Source: Arenibacter echinorum (GTDB lineage: Bacteria; Bacteroidota; Bacteroidia; Flavobacteriales; Flavobacteriaceae). From it: 64,000 nucleotides of DNA. Under the pieces are notes generated by a model. That model saw only the letters and a program-made list of their open reading frames with translations, did not search any database and had not been told where the DNA came from. Position 1 is the stretch's first letter. Every line of letters starts with the position of its first letter. Below, piece by piece: positions 46,471-55,250 of the stretch. The position numbers and the translations under genes were made by a program. The stretch lies in contig NZ_QLLN01000006.1 of assembly GCF_003259375.1 (NCBI RefSeq), positions 329,364 to 393,363 of the forward strand, in the 5' to 3' direction.

Positions 46471-48669
46471 ATGACACTGATAAAAACTCAATATAATCGT
46501 CGTTCCTTTATAAAAGTTTCAGCCGCCGCAGGTGGTGGTATGCTCATTGGGTTTAGCTGGCTCAACGGCTGTAAGCCAAATACACCTGAACCGGAGGCGG
46601 GAGTAGCAATGCCTAAAGAATGGTTCGAAATCAACGGATATATTAAAATTGGGGACACTGGAATGGTAACCATATATTCCCCCAATCCTGAAATAGGACA
46701 AAACGTGCGTACCTCCATGCCCATGATTGTAGCAGAAGAGTTGGATGTACCTTGGGAAAATGTGGTAGTAGAACAGGCGCCCTTAAACACAGGATGGTAC
46801 CAAAACCAATTTGCAGGCGGAAGTCTGTCCATACGGTTAAGCTGGAATGCACTGCGTATGGCAGGAGCAACTGGCAGAAGAATGTTATTGGAAGCAGCTG
46901 CAAAAGAATGGGGCGTACAGTTGTCTGATCTGACCGCTAGTAATGGGGTAATCAAAGAGAATGTTGGAGAACGAACAGTTACCTACGGAGAGATTGCCTC
47001 CAAGGCAGTTGGAATTGAAGTACCAAAGGAAGTGGAGCTAAAAGGAATCAAGGATTTCAAATTAATAGGCAGCAGTATCAAGAATGTAGACGGTAAAAAA
47101 ATAGTCACAGGCCAACCTTTATTTGGACTGGATTTCCATAGGGATGGTATGCATCTGGCCATGATCCAACACCCTCCGGCTTTTGGTATGACAGTCAAAG
47201 ACTTTAACGAAGCGGAGATAAAAAGTATGCCCGGGGTAAAGGATGCCTTTATTGTTGATACTACTGTTGAAGAACCCGGTGGGTTCGACGAAAAAGGTTT
47301 TAAACAGTTAATTGCCATCGTTGGCGAATCTACCTGGCAATTAATGCAAGCCAAAAAGGCCCTAAAAGCTAATTGGGAAACTACTGGAGAATTGGAAAGT
47401 TCCGAAATACATGTAAAAAGACTGGAAAAAGCGCTGGTGTCCGGGGAGGTACAGGAAAGTAGAAGGGATGGAAATCCGGAAGCCGCCTTTAAAAAAGCCG
47501 CTAAAATTATTGAACGAACCTATAGTGCCCCTTTCATTGCCCACAATACCTTGGAACCAATGAACTTTTTTGCCAATGTCACGGAGGATTCGGCAGAACT
47601 TATTGGTCCAACACAAACTCCTGAAGCCCTGGAAGGTTCGGTAGCCAAATTATTAAATCTGCCACTGGAAAATGTAACGGTAAACATGACTCGTATAGGT
47701 GGGGGTTTTGGAAGAAGGCTTTATGTACATTTTGGAGTTGAAGCAGCTGCCATTTCAAAAAAAATAGGGGCTCCGGTTAAACTTATATATAGCAGAGAGG
47801 ATGATATGACCCAAGGAACCTATCGCCCAACCTATCGTTCTGTCTATAAAGCGGGACTCGATGAAAACAATAATCTAATCGCTTTCACCGTAAAGGGTGC
47901 CGGATTACCCGAAGGTCCTGTATTTCCAAACCGATTCCCGGCTGGGGCAGTTGAGAATTATTCCGCCGAAAAAATTAAGGCGCCAACCAATGTTACCACT
48001 GGGGCCTGGCGGGCACCAAGATCTAATTTTACGGCGGGGGCCGAACAAGCTTTTCTTGACGAAGTGGCTGAAGACGCAGGCAAAGATCCTATTGATTTTC
48101 GTTTGGAATTATTTGATCGTGCCATAAAAGACCCCGTAGGGGAAAAACATGAATACGAAGCAGAGCGCTATGCAGGAGTTTTAAAACTGGTCAAGGAAAA
48201 AGCCGATTGGGGAACAACAAAACCCAATGTTCATCGTGGAGTAGCTGCCTATTTTTGTCATTCAACTTATGTTGCTGAAGTATTTGATATGGTCCTCAAC
48301 AATGGACAGCCAATTGTGGAGAAGGTATGGTGTGCTGTAGATTGCGGTATTGTAGTTAACAGGGATGCCGCCAAGAATATGATTCAAGGTGGTGTTATCG
48401 ATGGCATTGGACATTCCATGTATAGCCAGCTGACCTTTGAAAATGGGGCGCCCAAACAGATGAATTTCGACAAATATCAGTTGATCAGACATTCACAGGC
48501 ACCAAAGGAAATCGAGGTTTTCTTTGTTGAAAACGAAATAGACCCAACAGGATTGGGTGAGCCAGGTCTGCCGCCTGCTATAGGGGCTTTGGCCAATGCC
48601 CTGTACAAAGCAACGGGACAGCGGCATTACCATCAACCCTTTGTAACCGAAAAACAGGTAGTGGGATAG
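46471..48669 (+). CDS. Molybdopterin-binding subunit of xanthine dehydrogenase-family enzyme (IorB-like)
   Basis: A 732-residue molybdopterin subunit with a Tat leader (RRSFIKVSAAAGGGMLIG) followed by a Cys (NGC) that could be a lipobox. It has the signature GGGFGRRLYVHFGVEAA, and the active-site Glu in GLGEPGLPPAIGAL near the C-terminus. The domain layout resembles isoquinoline 1-oxidoreductase beta and related aldehyde- or N-heterocycle-hydroxylating enzymes. Substrate unknown. It is in the periplasm with the iron-sulfur subunit and needs a cytochrome or other acceptor not seen here. Confidence 0.92.
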   Translation: MTLIKTQYNRRSFIKVSAAAGGGMLIGFSWLNGCKPNTPEPEAGVAMPKEWFEINGYIKIGDTGMVTIYSPNPEIGQNVRTSMPMIVAEELDVPWENVVVEQAPLNTGWYQNQFAGGSLSIRLSWNALRMAGATGRRMLLEAAAKEWGVQLSDLTASNGVIKENVGERTVTYGEIASKAVGIEVPKEVELKGIKDFKLIGSSIKNVDGKKIVTGQPLFGLDFHRDGMHLAMIQHPPAFGMTVKDFNEAEIKSMPGVKDAFIVDTTVEEPGGFDEKGFKQLIAIVGESTWQLMQAKKALKANWETTGELESSEIHVKRLEKALVSGEVQESRRDGNPEAAFKKAAKIIERTYSAPFIAHNTLEPMNFFANVTEDSAELIGPTQTPEALEGSVAKLLNLPLENVTVNMTRIGGGFGRRLYVHFGVEAAAISKKIGAPVKLIYSREDDMTQGTYRPTYRSVYKAGLDENNNLIAFTVKGAGLPEGPVFPNRFPAGAVENYSAEKIKAPTNVTTGAWRAPRSNFTAGAEQAFLDEVAEDAGKDPIDFRLELFDRAIKDPVGEKHEYEAERYAGVLKLVKEKADWGTTKPNVHRGVAAYFCHSTYVAEVFDMVLNNGQPIVEKVWCAVDCGIVVNRDAAKNMIQGGVIDGIGHSMYSQLTFENGAPKQMNFDKYQLIRHSQAPKEIEVFFVENEIDPTGLGEPGLPPAIGALANALYKATGQRHYHQPFVTEKQVVG

Positions 48670-48868
48670 GGAAATTGGATTTGGTGAAATTCCCGTATAG
48701 GTCTTATAAACTGATATTATGGAAGTCTGTAAATTTTAATGTGAAAATAAATATCTAATATCAGGATTTAAGCACGTGGCCATCAAAGAATATTTATTCT
48801 ATATGAAGCATCACAGGCATTAGTATATGCTATATTTATTAGCGAGCAGCTAAAAAAGCTACATTTAA

Positions 48869-49222
48869 CTAAAGTATTCCCTTTTCCTTAAATATATTAT
48901 AGATCATTGTTTTTTCTAAAAAATTAAAGGAACGATCCCTAAACCAGTCGTGTATGGCAATCATTTCATTCTCCTTTTTTGCTTTACGCAAAATCTCATC
49001 GGACACTATATGCCAATATACCCATCTGTTTTTGGCAAGCGCATAACCAATTTCGTCGTTGATCAAGGATCTTACGGGTTTATTTCTTAATCTAACCCCA
49101 TTCTCCAAGACCGCCAAAGTCTTGGTAAGACGTACCACTTCCGAAAATGAATACCTAAAAAAATCGCCAAATCCGTTTTGACCTACATTATATAATCTGT
49201 CCCCTACCTTTAAGTCTTCCAT
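48869..49222 (-). CDS. Hypothetical protein, 117 residues
   Basis: No signal peptide or transmembrane segment. The sequence starts MEDLKVGDRLYNVGQNGF, contains LAVLENGVRLRN and ends with FLEKTMIYNIFKEKGIL. It looks soluble and mixed alpha/beta. I do not recognise the family, and neighbours (the oxidoreductase ending at 48669 and the PhnA gene) do not reveal its role. Codon use is like its surroundings. Confidence 0.65.
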   Translation of the reverse strand: MEDLKVGDRLYNVGQNGFGDFFRYSFSEVVRLTKTLAVLENGVRLRNKPVRSLINDEIGYALAKNRWVYWHIVSDEILRKAKKENEMIAIHDWFRDRSFNFLEKTMIYNIFKEKGIL

Positions 49223-49426
49223 TAAAAAAAGGAAACAAAAGTAAAGGTCTATACCTCTTAAATAAACTTAAACTACCAGAACTTATAAACAATGGCAAAC
49301 TAAAACAACGACTCGAATAAAATGCATTAATTTGGTTTTCATTAAAATCCATCCACCCATTTTTTACATTTCCATAGCAACCATTTATTCAATTCGTTTA
49401 CATTTGTCCCTATAAAATCTATTACA

Positions 49427-50005
49427 ATGAATATTGAAAGGGAATTGGGCAAAAGAAGCAATCACCAATGTGAGTTATGCGCCAGTACTGAAAAATTAAG
49501 TGTATTTGAAGTTCAACCACCCAAAAATGGAGGTTTGGAAGCCAATCTATTGATTTGTGAAATCTGTAGGGATCAAATTGAAAATCCTGATAACACAGAT
49601 CCAAATCATTGGCGCTGTTTAAATGATAGTATGTGGAGTGAGCATACACCAGTAAAGGTAATGGCCTGGCGTATGTTGAGCAGGTTAAGAAAGGAAGGCT
49701 GGCCCCAGGATTTATTGGATATGTTTTATTTGGAGGATGAGGTATTGGAATGGGCAAAAGCTACTGGTGAAGGTGCCCCTTCCGAGAATCAAATAATACA
49801 TCGCGACAGCAATGGTGCCGTTATTGAAGCAGGTGACAGTGTTGTCCTTATCAAGGACCTACCTGTAAAGGGGTCCAGTATGGTAGCCAAAAGAGGTACG
49901 GCCGTAAGACGTGTTTCCCTTGATCATGAAAATGCGGAATACATAGAAGGAAAAGTTGATGGCCAACAAATTGTTATCCTAACAAAATTTGTTAAGAAAA
50001 TATAG
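49427..50005 (+). CDS. PhnA-domain zinc-ribbon protein
   Basis: A 192-residue protein. The first ~60 residues contain two CxxC pairs (QCELCAS and ICEICRD), a zinc ribbon. The last ~80 residues form the PhnA/YjdM C-terminal domain (HRDSNGAVIEAGDSVVLIKDLPVKGSS, then RGTAVRRVSLDHEN). The name comes from alkylphosphonate operons, but PhnA itself is not required for phosphonate use. The middle region (about residues 65-115) is longer than in short PhnA proteins. Function uncertain. Confidence 0.85.
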   Translation: MNIERELGKRSNHQCELCASTEKLSVFEVQPPKNGGLEANLLICEICRDQIENPDNTDPNHWRCLNDSMWSEHTPVKVMAWRMLSRLRKEGWPQDLLDMFYLEDEVLEWAKATGEGAPSENQIIHRDSNGAVIEAGDSVVLIKDLPVKGSSMVAKRGTAVRRVSLDHENAEYIEGKVDGQQIVILTKFVKKI

Positions 50006-50110
50006 TTCCTGTTTACCAATAAATGAAATCTGAATACTGGTAGGCAATAGTATTACTTATTGTCCAACACGGGAATATACTTTAATATCTAGGTTAATAT
50101 TGTATGGTTC

Positions 50111-51379
50111 ATGGCAAATAGAGACCCCTATGCTGCACTGAGATATAAGGAATTCAACGTTTTTTTGTTGGTCCGTTTTGCCATGGTCTTTGCATGGTCC
50201 ATGCAATTTGTGGTTATAGAATGGGAAGTATATTCTTTAACCAAAAATCCACTTTCCTTGGGGATGATCGGACTTATGGAGGTCATTCCAGCGGTCTCAT
50301 TGGCTTTGTTTGCCGGTCATATTGTTGATCAAAAGGAAAAAAAGGGACTGCTCTTAAAATGTATTTTAGGTTTTTCTGTAATAAGCTTGGGATTGTTTTT
50401 GCTCACTTGGCCCAAAATAGTACAGGATTGGTCTAAAAACACCATTTTGTATTCCATTTATTTTTTAGTATTTCTAGGTGGTATTGTAAGGGCATTTTTA
50501 GGGCCGACTATATTTTCCCTATTTGCATTGATCGTCCCAAAAAAAGTATATCCCAATGCCGCCACATGGAGTAGTTCCGTTTGGCAAATGGCAGCCGTCC
50601 TAGGCCCTGCCTTGGCAGGATTTAGCATAAATTTAATAGGGGTACATTGGTCCATGTGCCTCATTTTTGCCTTTTCTTTAATGGCGCTCCTTATTTTAAC
50701 CAAAATTAAAAAGAAACCTATTTTGAACCCCAATATCGGGGAACCGGTAATAAAAAGTTTAAAAGAAGGAGTAAAATTTGTATTTGGAACTAAAATTATT
50801 TTGGGAGCCATCACCTTGGATATGGTTGCCGTACTTTTTGGTGGAGCCATAGCCCTGTTGCCCATTTATGCCCAGGATATACTAAAAGTGGGTCCGGAGG
50901 GATTTGGAATTTTACGTGCCGCACCGGCCGTGGGAGCATTGATAATCATGTTTACCTCCGCCTATTTTCCGTTAAATAAACACGCGGGTTTAAAACTTCT
51001 GGGATCCATTTTTGGTTTTGGCCTATGTATAATTGCCTTCGGACTTTCCACTTCGTTCTGGATTTCCGTAATAGCACTTTTTTTTAGTGGTGTTACCGAT
51101 GGAATTTCCATGATCATTAGACAAACTATTTTACAATTAAGGACACCAGATCATATGCGTGGAAGGGTAGCTTCAGTGAATTCCATGTTCGTTGGATCTT
51201 CCAACGAGTTGGGAGCCTTTGAAAGTGGACTTACCGCCAAATTGATGGGCACGGTCACAGCGGTCGTTTTTGGTGGTTGTATGACCTTAATTACGGTAAT
51301 ATTCACTGGTGCCATCTCCCCTACCTTTAGAAAACTGGATCTGAGAAAAGATTTGGAGGAACACGAAAATGGTATTTAG
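50111..51379 (+). CDS. MFS transporter
   Basis: A 422-residue major facilitator with about twelve hydrophobic segments and MFS signatures: GHIVDQKEKK after the second helix (loop 2-3 motif) and RGRVASVNSMFVGSSNELGAFESGL in the second half, as in MFS_3/EntS-like exporters. Inner membrane. The substrate cannot be predicted. It follows the PhnA-domain gene by 105 bases on the same strand and converges on the GNAT gene. An inverted repeat lies at its stop. Confidence 0.85.
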   Translation: MANRDPYAALRYKEFNVFLLVRFAMVFAWSMQFVVIEWEVYSLTKNPLSLGMIGLMEVIPAVSLALFAGHIVDQKEKKGLLLKCILGFSVISLGLFLLTWPKIVQDWSKNTILYSIYFLVFLGGIVRAFLGPTIFSLFALIVPKKVYPNAATWSSSVWQMAAVLGPALAGFSINLIGVHWSMCLIFAFSLMALLILTKIKKKPILNPNIGEPVIKSLKEGVKFVFGTKIILGAITLDMVAVLFGGAIALLPIYAQDILKVGPEGFGILRAAPAVGALIIMFTSAYFPLNKHAGLKLLGSIFGFGLCIIAFGLSTSFWISVIALFFSGVTDGISMIIRQTILQLRTPDHMRGRVASVNSMFVGSSNELGAFESGLTAKLMGTVTAVVFGGCMTLITVIFTGAISPTFRKLDLRKDLEEHENGI

Positions 51380-51388
51380 CAAATACCA
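51370..51388 (+). terminator. Possible hairpin at the end of the MFS gene
   Basis: TGGTATTT at 51370-51377 is complementary to AAATACCA at 51381-51388 with a 3-base loop. It overlaps the MFS stop. No clear T run follows, so termination is uncertain. Confidence 0.35.
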
Positions 51389-51416
51389 CTTCAATTCCCT
51401 TCAAAAAGATCCAATA

Positions 51417-51878
51417 CTATTTGCCTTTTTCAGGTTGATATATTAAAATCCATTCCGGGTTAGCCTTATCCCTACTTGTAGAAACACACTTAAATCCATT
51501 TTTCTCGTAGAATGACCTTAACCCCTCCTCCTCTATGGTTAGCCAATAAGATTGATCGGGAAATTGGTCCTTTAAAGCAGTAAGCCATTCTGAACCCAAG
51601 GACTTACCACGATACTTGGTATCGACAAATAAAAAACCAATATAATGAAAATTGGCGGTCACATATTTTTGCCACTCCTCAATTTCAAAATCCGTCATAT
51701 TTGGAGGGGCCGTCCTAAATACAATTCCCCCTGCGCTTATCTCCAAGTCATCCTTAAATACATAGACAGTCGCATTATTCTTGTAATCGTCCCAAACAGA
51801 TTCAATTACTTCTTGCCAATCTTCTGGAAGAATTTTAAAATAACTACGTCCGTCAAGTCCTAAATTTATCAGTCCCAT
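51417..51878 (-). CDS. GNAT-family N-acetyltransferase
   Basis: A 153-residue protein with the GNAT core: a strand-helix region around VTANFHYIGFLFVDTKYRGKSLGSEWLTALK that holds the acetyl-CoA-binding loop (RGKSLGS) and a C-terminal FYEKNGFKCV motif. Cytosolic. The acceptor is unknown. It lies 36 bases before the PurD-like gene on the same strand (downstream of it), so they could be co-transcribed. Confidence 0.85.
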   Translation of the reverse strand: MGLINLGLDGRSYFKILPEDWQEVIESVWDDYKNNATVYVFKDDLEISAGGIVFRTAPPNMTDFEIEEWQKYVTANFHYIGFLFVDTKYRGKSLGSEWLTALKDQFPDQSYWLTIEEEGLRSFYEKNGFKCVSTSRDKANPEWILIYQPEKGK

Positions 51879-51914
51879 ATAAAGTTATCTACGTCTACAA
51901 TGACTGGCTATTCC

Positions 51915-53225
51915 CTATAGCAGTCCCCAAGACCACAGGCGGTCAAAATCATCGGACCACCTATCACCAATATCGGTTCTATAGTAAACATTATTAATAA
52001 TGATATTACTTATCCTATTCTGCATCATTTTTTGAGCATCTTTCATAGTAAGTCCCGTTCCCGTGACCAATAAAGCAATACCCGTATTTCCGGTAATCAG
52101 CCATTCATCATTAATTTTCTTGAGATGCATGGGATGCACACCATCTTTCATGTCCTTTTTGAATACGATGACAGAATCTTTAGAAAATAGTTCAAAGGTC
52201 TTTTTATCCTCGAAGGGAAATGGGGGTACCACCATATAGGCCCCTACCTGAAATCCCTTTCTAACATTGATCCTAAAATTCTCTCCGGAGGCCAACTTAT
52301 AAAACATGTTTCCGAGCGGTTCCATAATTCCGGCACGTTGTATAAATATCTGTGGGTATCCAAATCTGGAAGTGAATTCCAAGGGATAAATTCCATTACC
52401 GTTTACAATGCAATTAATATCCAATTGTCCTATAAAACCACCTTTGGCCAAAGAACCTTCAAACTTTTTTAAGGTCGCCTCAAAAATAGGGGAATCCTTG
52501 GTCCAGAACATACTGGATCCCATCTCCCCAGTAGATACGCCCAATTCTTTTGGGAAAAGCTTCTTATGCTCGAAAGTAATATTTATGGGATATATAAACT
52601 CCTTCCCATTAAAATAGGCAGACGCGGACACCTCCACCCCTTTTACCTTACGCTGCAATTGGAAATTGCCAAAATCATTACCCCAGGATTTCTCGTAAGC
52701 TTTTAAAACCCGGATTACATCAAGTCCTTCATCATCACTGCCCACAAATAACAATTGTTTATATTCTTGGGTTTCGCCAGATGGCTTTATCACATAGGCA
52801 TTGGGATTGGCCTTGACATAGTCGATGGCATCCTGAAAGTTAAAAAACTCTTTGGATGGCAATATTTTTATACCGTGTTTCTTTAATTCTGCCTGTCCAA
52901 AATTACGGTCCAATTCCAAAAGATCTGAATATTCAGTTCCTCCGACCACTAATTTACCTTGTGCCCTTAATTCCGAACATATTTTACCATAACCGGTATA
53001 ATCAAAAATAAGGACATCCGCCCAATCGATATAGCTTTTCCAGTCTTTGGCCTTTTGCACAAACCCATAGCCTATTTCCCTTGAGGGTTTATCTTCAATA
53101 TACATTTTAACGGAGTGGCCTTCGTTCAAAATGGCAACCGCCATATCCAATGTTTCCCCCCATCGGGATACGATCAAGAAATTTCGTTTAATTTCTATTT
53201 GACTTTTTAATTTCTCTTTTTTCAA
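51915..53225 (-). CDS. ATP-grasp protein resembling phosphoribosylamine-glycine ligase
   Basis: A 436-residue ATP-grasp protein. The middle region (VIKPSGETQEYKQLLFVGSD) and the SRFGYPQIFIQRAG region (ATP-grasp metal and phosphate binding) are present, with a C-terminal PurD-like domain (TGTGLTMKDAQKMM). It lacks the N-terminal GSGGREH-type motif of true PurD, and starts with KRNFLIVSRWGETLDMAV instead. It is therefore a PurD paralogue that may ligate another amino compound. Cytosolic; substrates unknown. It is first of a unit with the GNAT gene. Confidence 0.82.
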   Translation of the reverse strand: MKKEKLKSQIEIKRNFLIVSRWGETLDMAVAILNEGHSVKMYIEDKPSREIGYGFVQKAKDWKSYIDWADVLIFDYTGYGKICSELRAQGKLVVGGTEYSDLLELDRNFGQAELKKHGIKILPSKEFFNFQDAIDYVKANPNAYVIKPSGETQEYKQLLFVGSDDEGLDVIRVLKAYEKSWGNDFGNFQLQRKVKGVEVSASAYFNGKEFIYPINITFEHKKLFPKELGVSTGEMGSSMFWTKDSPIFEATLKKFEGSLAKGGFIGQLDINCIVNGNGIYPLEFTSRFGYPQIFIQRAGIMEPLGNMFYKLASGENFRINVRKGFQVGAYMVVPPFPFEDKKTFELFSKDSVIVFKKDMKDGVHPMHLKKINDEWLITGNTGIALLVTGTGLTMKDAQKMMQNRISNIIINNVYYRTDIGDRWSDDFDRLWSWGLL

Positions 53226-53637
53226 TTTATTGAGATATATTAATTTTTCAAGAATTAGTTAGCAAATTTATTTGAAACTATAGTGCACAAAGTAAAGTTT
53301 TCAAATGTAAAATAGGCTGAAAACCAGCTATTTCCCTTCTAAAACAAAACAATTTTAATAAATATTCGTTAATGTAATTCGGCGTCCAATGTTTGGGACG
53401 GTATAGCATAACAATGATATGCCCGAATTGTAGAGTAGGTTTCAATATACCAAGCTAGTGCCCAATAGTGAATAAATTTGAAACAAATATATGCGAAAAT
53501 TAAATATCTAATTAAATATATGGTAAAAATTATAATCAACTTTAGCCCCATACGAGTCCTAATAAGACCATAAGTTGGTTTTGACGAACCCTAGTGTTTA
53601 TCCAATTGATATACTTCATAAGTATCAAATACTACAA
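53226..53637. other. AT-rich spacer before the exopolysaccharide cluster
   Basis: 412 bases between divergent genes. It contains TAAATTTG at 53473-53480, a possible -7 element, without a good -33 partner, and an imperfect inverted repeat around 53384-53399. No gene was recognised. Confidence 0.45.
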
Positions 53638-54378
53638 ATGTTCCAAATATTAAATAAGAAAAAATTTCTGGTAGACTATCTAGGACACTTCGTAGATATC
53701 CATAGTCATATTCTACCTGGACTCGATGACGGGGCTAAAAATATTTCGGACTCTTTGGATTTAATAAACGGTTTTAATGAAATTGGCATTACGCATATAA
53801 TAACTACTCCCCATGTTAGTCAAAACTACTACCCAAATACGGACGAAATTATTCATTGTGCACATAACCAGGTTCAAAATCAATTATTGGAATTAGGCCT
53901 AAGGCACATTGCCTTGGAATCATCCTCGGAATATATGATAGATCCAAATTTTGAGAATTTACTGGACCAAAAACACATAGCCCCAATTCGCAATAAATTT
54001 TTATTAGTGGAAATGCCCTTTCTACAAACCCCGATCAACTTTGACCAAGCCATTTTTAAAATAGCAACCAAGGGCTATAATCCAATATTGGCACATCCAG
54101 AGCGTTACTTTTTTCTCCATAGCAATTACAAAAAATATCAAGACTTTAAATCCAAAGGAATTTTTCTTCAATTAAATTTACTGTCACTTAGCAACTATTA
54201 TGGAAAGCAAGTGTCAAAAATCGCGGAAAAGCTTCTGATGGACAATCATATAGACTTTGCCGGTACGGACATACACAATGTAAGGCAATTGGAATTACTC
54301 AAAGACATAAAACTAAGTAATAGTACCTTGAATAAGTTAATGCCTATTTTAAACAGGAACGTGGAAACTTTCTATTAA
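53638..54378 (+). CDS. CpsB/YwqE-type tyrosine-protein phosphatase (first copy)
   Basis: A 246-residue PHP-family metal phosphatase. Motifs: FVDIHSHILPGLDDGAKN (metal ligands), TTPHV, EYMID, ILAHPERY and GTDIHN. In capsule clusters this family dephosphorylates the C-terminal tyrosines of the Wzc-type kinase. The frame extends to a TTG at 53575, but the ATG at 53638 gives the same length as the next copy (246) and is preferred. It faces wzc on the opposite strand. Confidence 0.9.
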   Translation: MFQILNKKKFLVDYLGHFVDIHSHILPGLDDGAKNISDSLDLINGFNEIGITHIITTPHVSQNYYPNTDEIIHCAHNQVQNQLLELGLRHIALESSSEYMIDPNFENLLDQKHIAPIRNKFLLVEMPFLQTPINFDQAIFKIATKGYNPILAHPERYFFLHSNYKKYQDFKSKGIFLQLNLLSLSNYYGKQVSKIAEKLLMDNHIDFAGTDIHNVRQLELLKDIKLSNSTLNKLMPILNRNVETFY

Positions 54379-54508
54379 ATTTTCGTTTGAAAACCGACAA
54401 AAAGACTCTGGTACTCCCTTCAATTTTGTAGTCAAAAACACAATTGCCCTGATGGATATTCAATAATAATAATTAATAATATCCTACCTTTGCTGGAAAT
54501 TACCATTC

Positions 54509-55249
54509 ATGTTTTATTTTTTTCAGAAGAAAAAATTCGTTGTAGACTCCCTTGAAAATTTTATAGACATACATAATCACATTCTACCTGGAATTGATGA
54601 TGGTGCCAAAACTGTGGAAGATTCAATTGAACTAATAGAGGGGTTCTCGGATATTGGTATAAAAAAATTCATTGCCACCCCCCATATCATGCATAATTAT
54701 TATCCCAATGATCATGAATCTATCCACGCCGCATATGGAAAGTTACAAAACAAGCTTTTAAGTGGAAACATGAAAGAAATCACTTTGGATGTGGCTGCGG
54801 AACATATGATAGATTCCAATTTTGATCACCTTCTTGAGCAGGAAAAAGTTATGCCTTTAAGAAATAATTATTTATTGATAGAAATGTCCTACTTACAGCC
54901 CCCCATCAATTTTGATGAGGCAATTTTAAATATAGCCGCCCATAGGTATTTCCCAATTCTGGCCCATCCCGAAAGATATTCTTTCCTACATCTAGAATCC
55001 TCTAAATTTCAAAAATATAAGAAAAATGGAATTTTATTTCAGATGAATCTATTATCCTTGGGTCAATTCTATGGGAAAGACGTACAAAAAAAGGCACACA
55101 AACTTCTACAAAACGGATTAATAGATTATGTAGCCTCGGATGTCCATAATCAACAACAGTTACAAAGTATAAAGGAATTACAACTGAGCAATAACCTCAT
55201 AAAATTGCTTTATCCTGTTATTGAAAAAACGATAGGCGATTTCTATTAA
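54509..55249 (+). CDS. CpsB/YwqE-type tyrosine-protein phosphatase (second copy)
   Basis: A 246-residue paralogue of the gene just upstream, separated by 130 bases. Same metal motifs: FIDIHNHILPGIDDGAKT, ATPHIMHN, EHMID, ILAHPERY and SDVHN. Note SHILP in the first copy versus NHILP here, and TDIHN versus SDVHN. It ends one base before the Wzc gene's end on the other strand. Tandem duplication with modest divergence; probably both act on the same kinase or on differently phosphorylated tyrosines. Confidence 0.9.
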   Translation: MFYFFQKKKFVVDSLENFIDIHNHILPGIDDGAKTVEDSIELIEGFSDIGIKKFIATPHIMHNYYPNDHESIHAAYGKLQNKLLSGNMKEITLDVAAEHMIDSNFDHLLEQEKVMPLRNNYLLIEMSYLQPPINFDEAILNIAAHRYFPILAHPERYSFLHLESSKFQKYKKNGILFQMNLLSLGQFYGKDVQKKAHKLLQNGLIDYVASDVHNQQQLQSIKELQLSNNLIKLLYPVIEKTIGDFY

Positions 55250-55250
55250 A

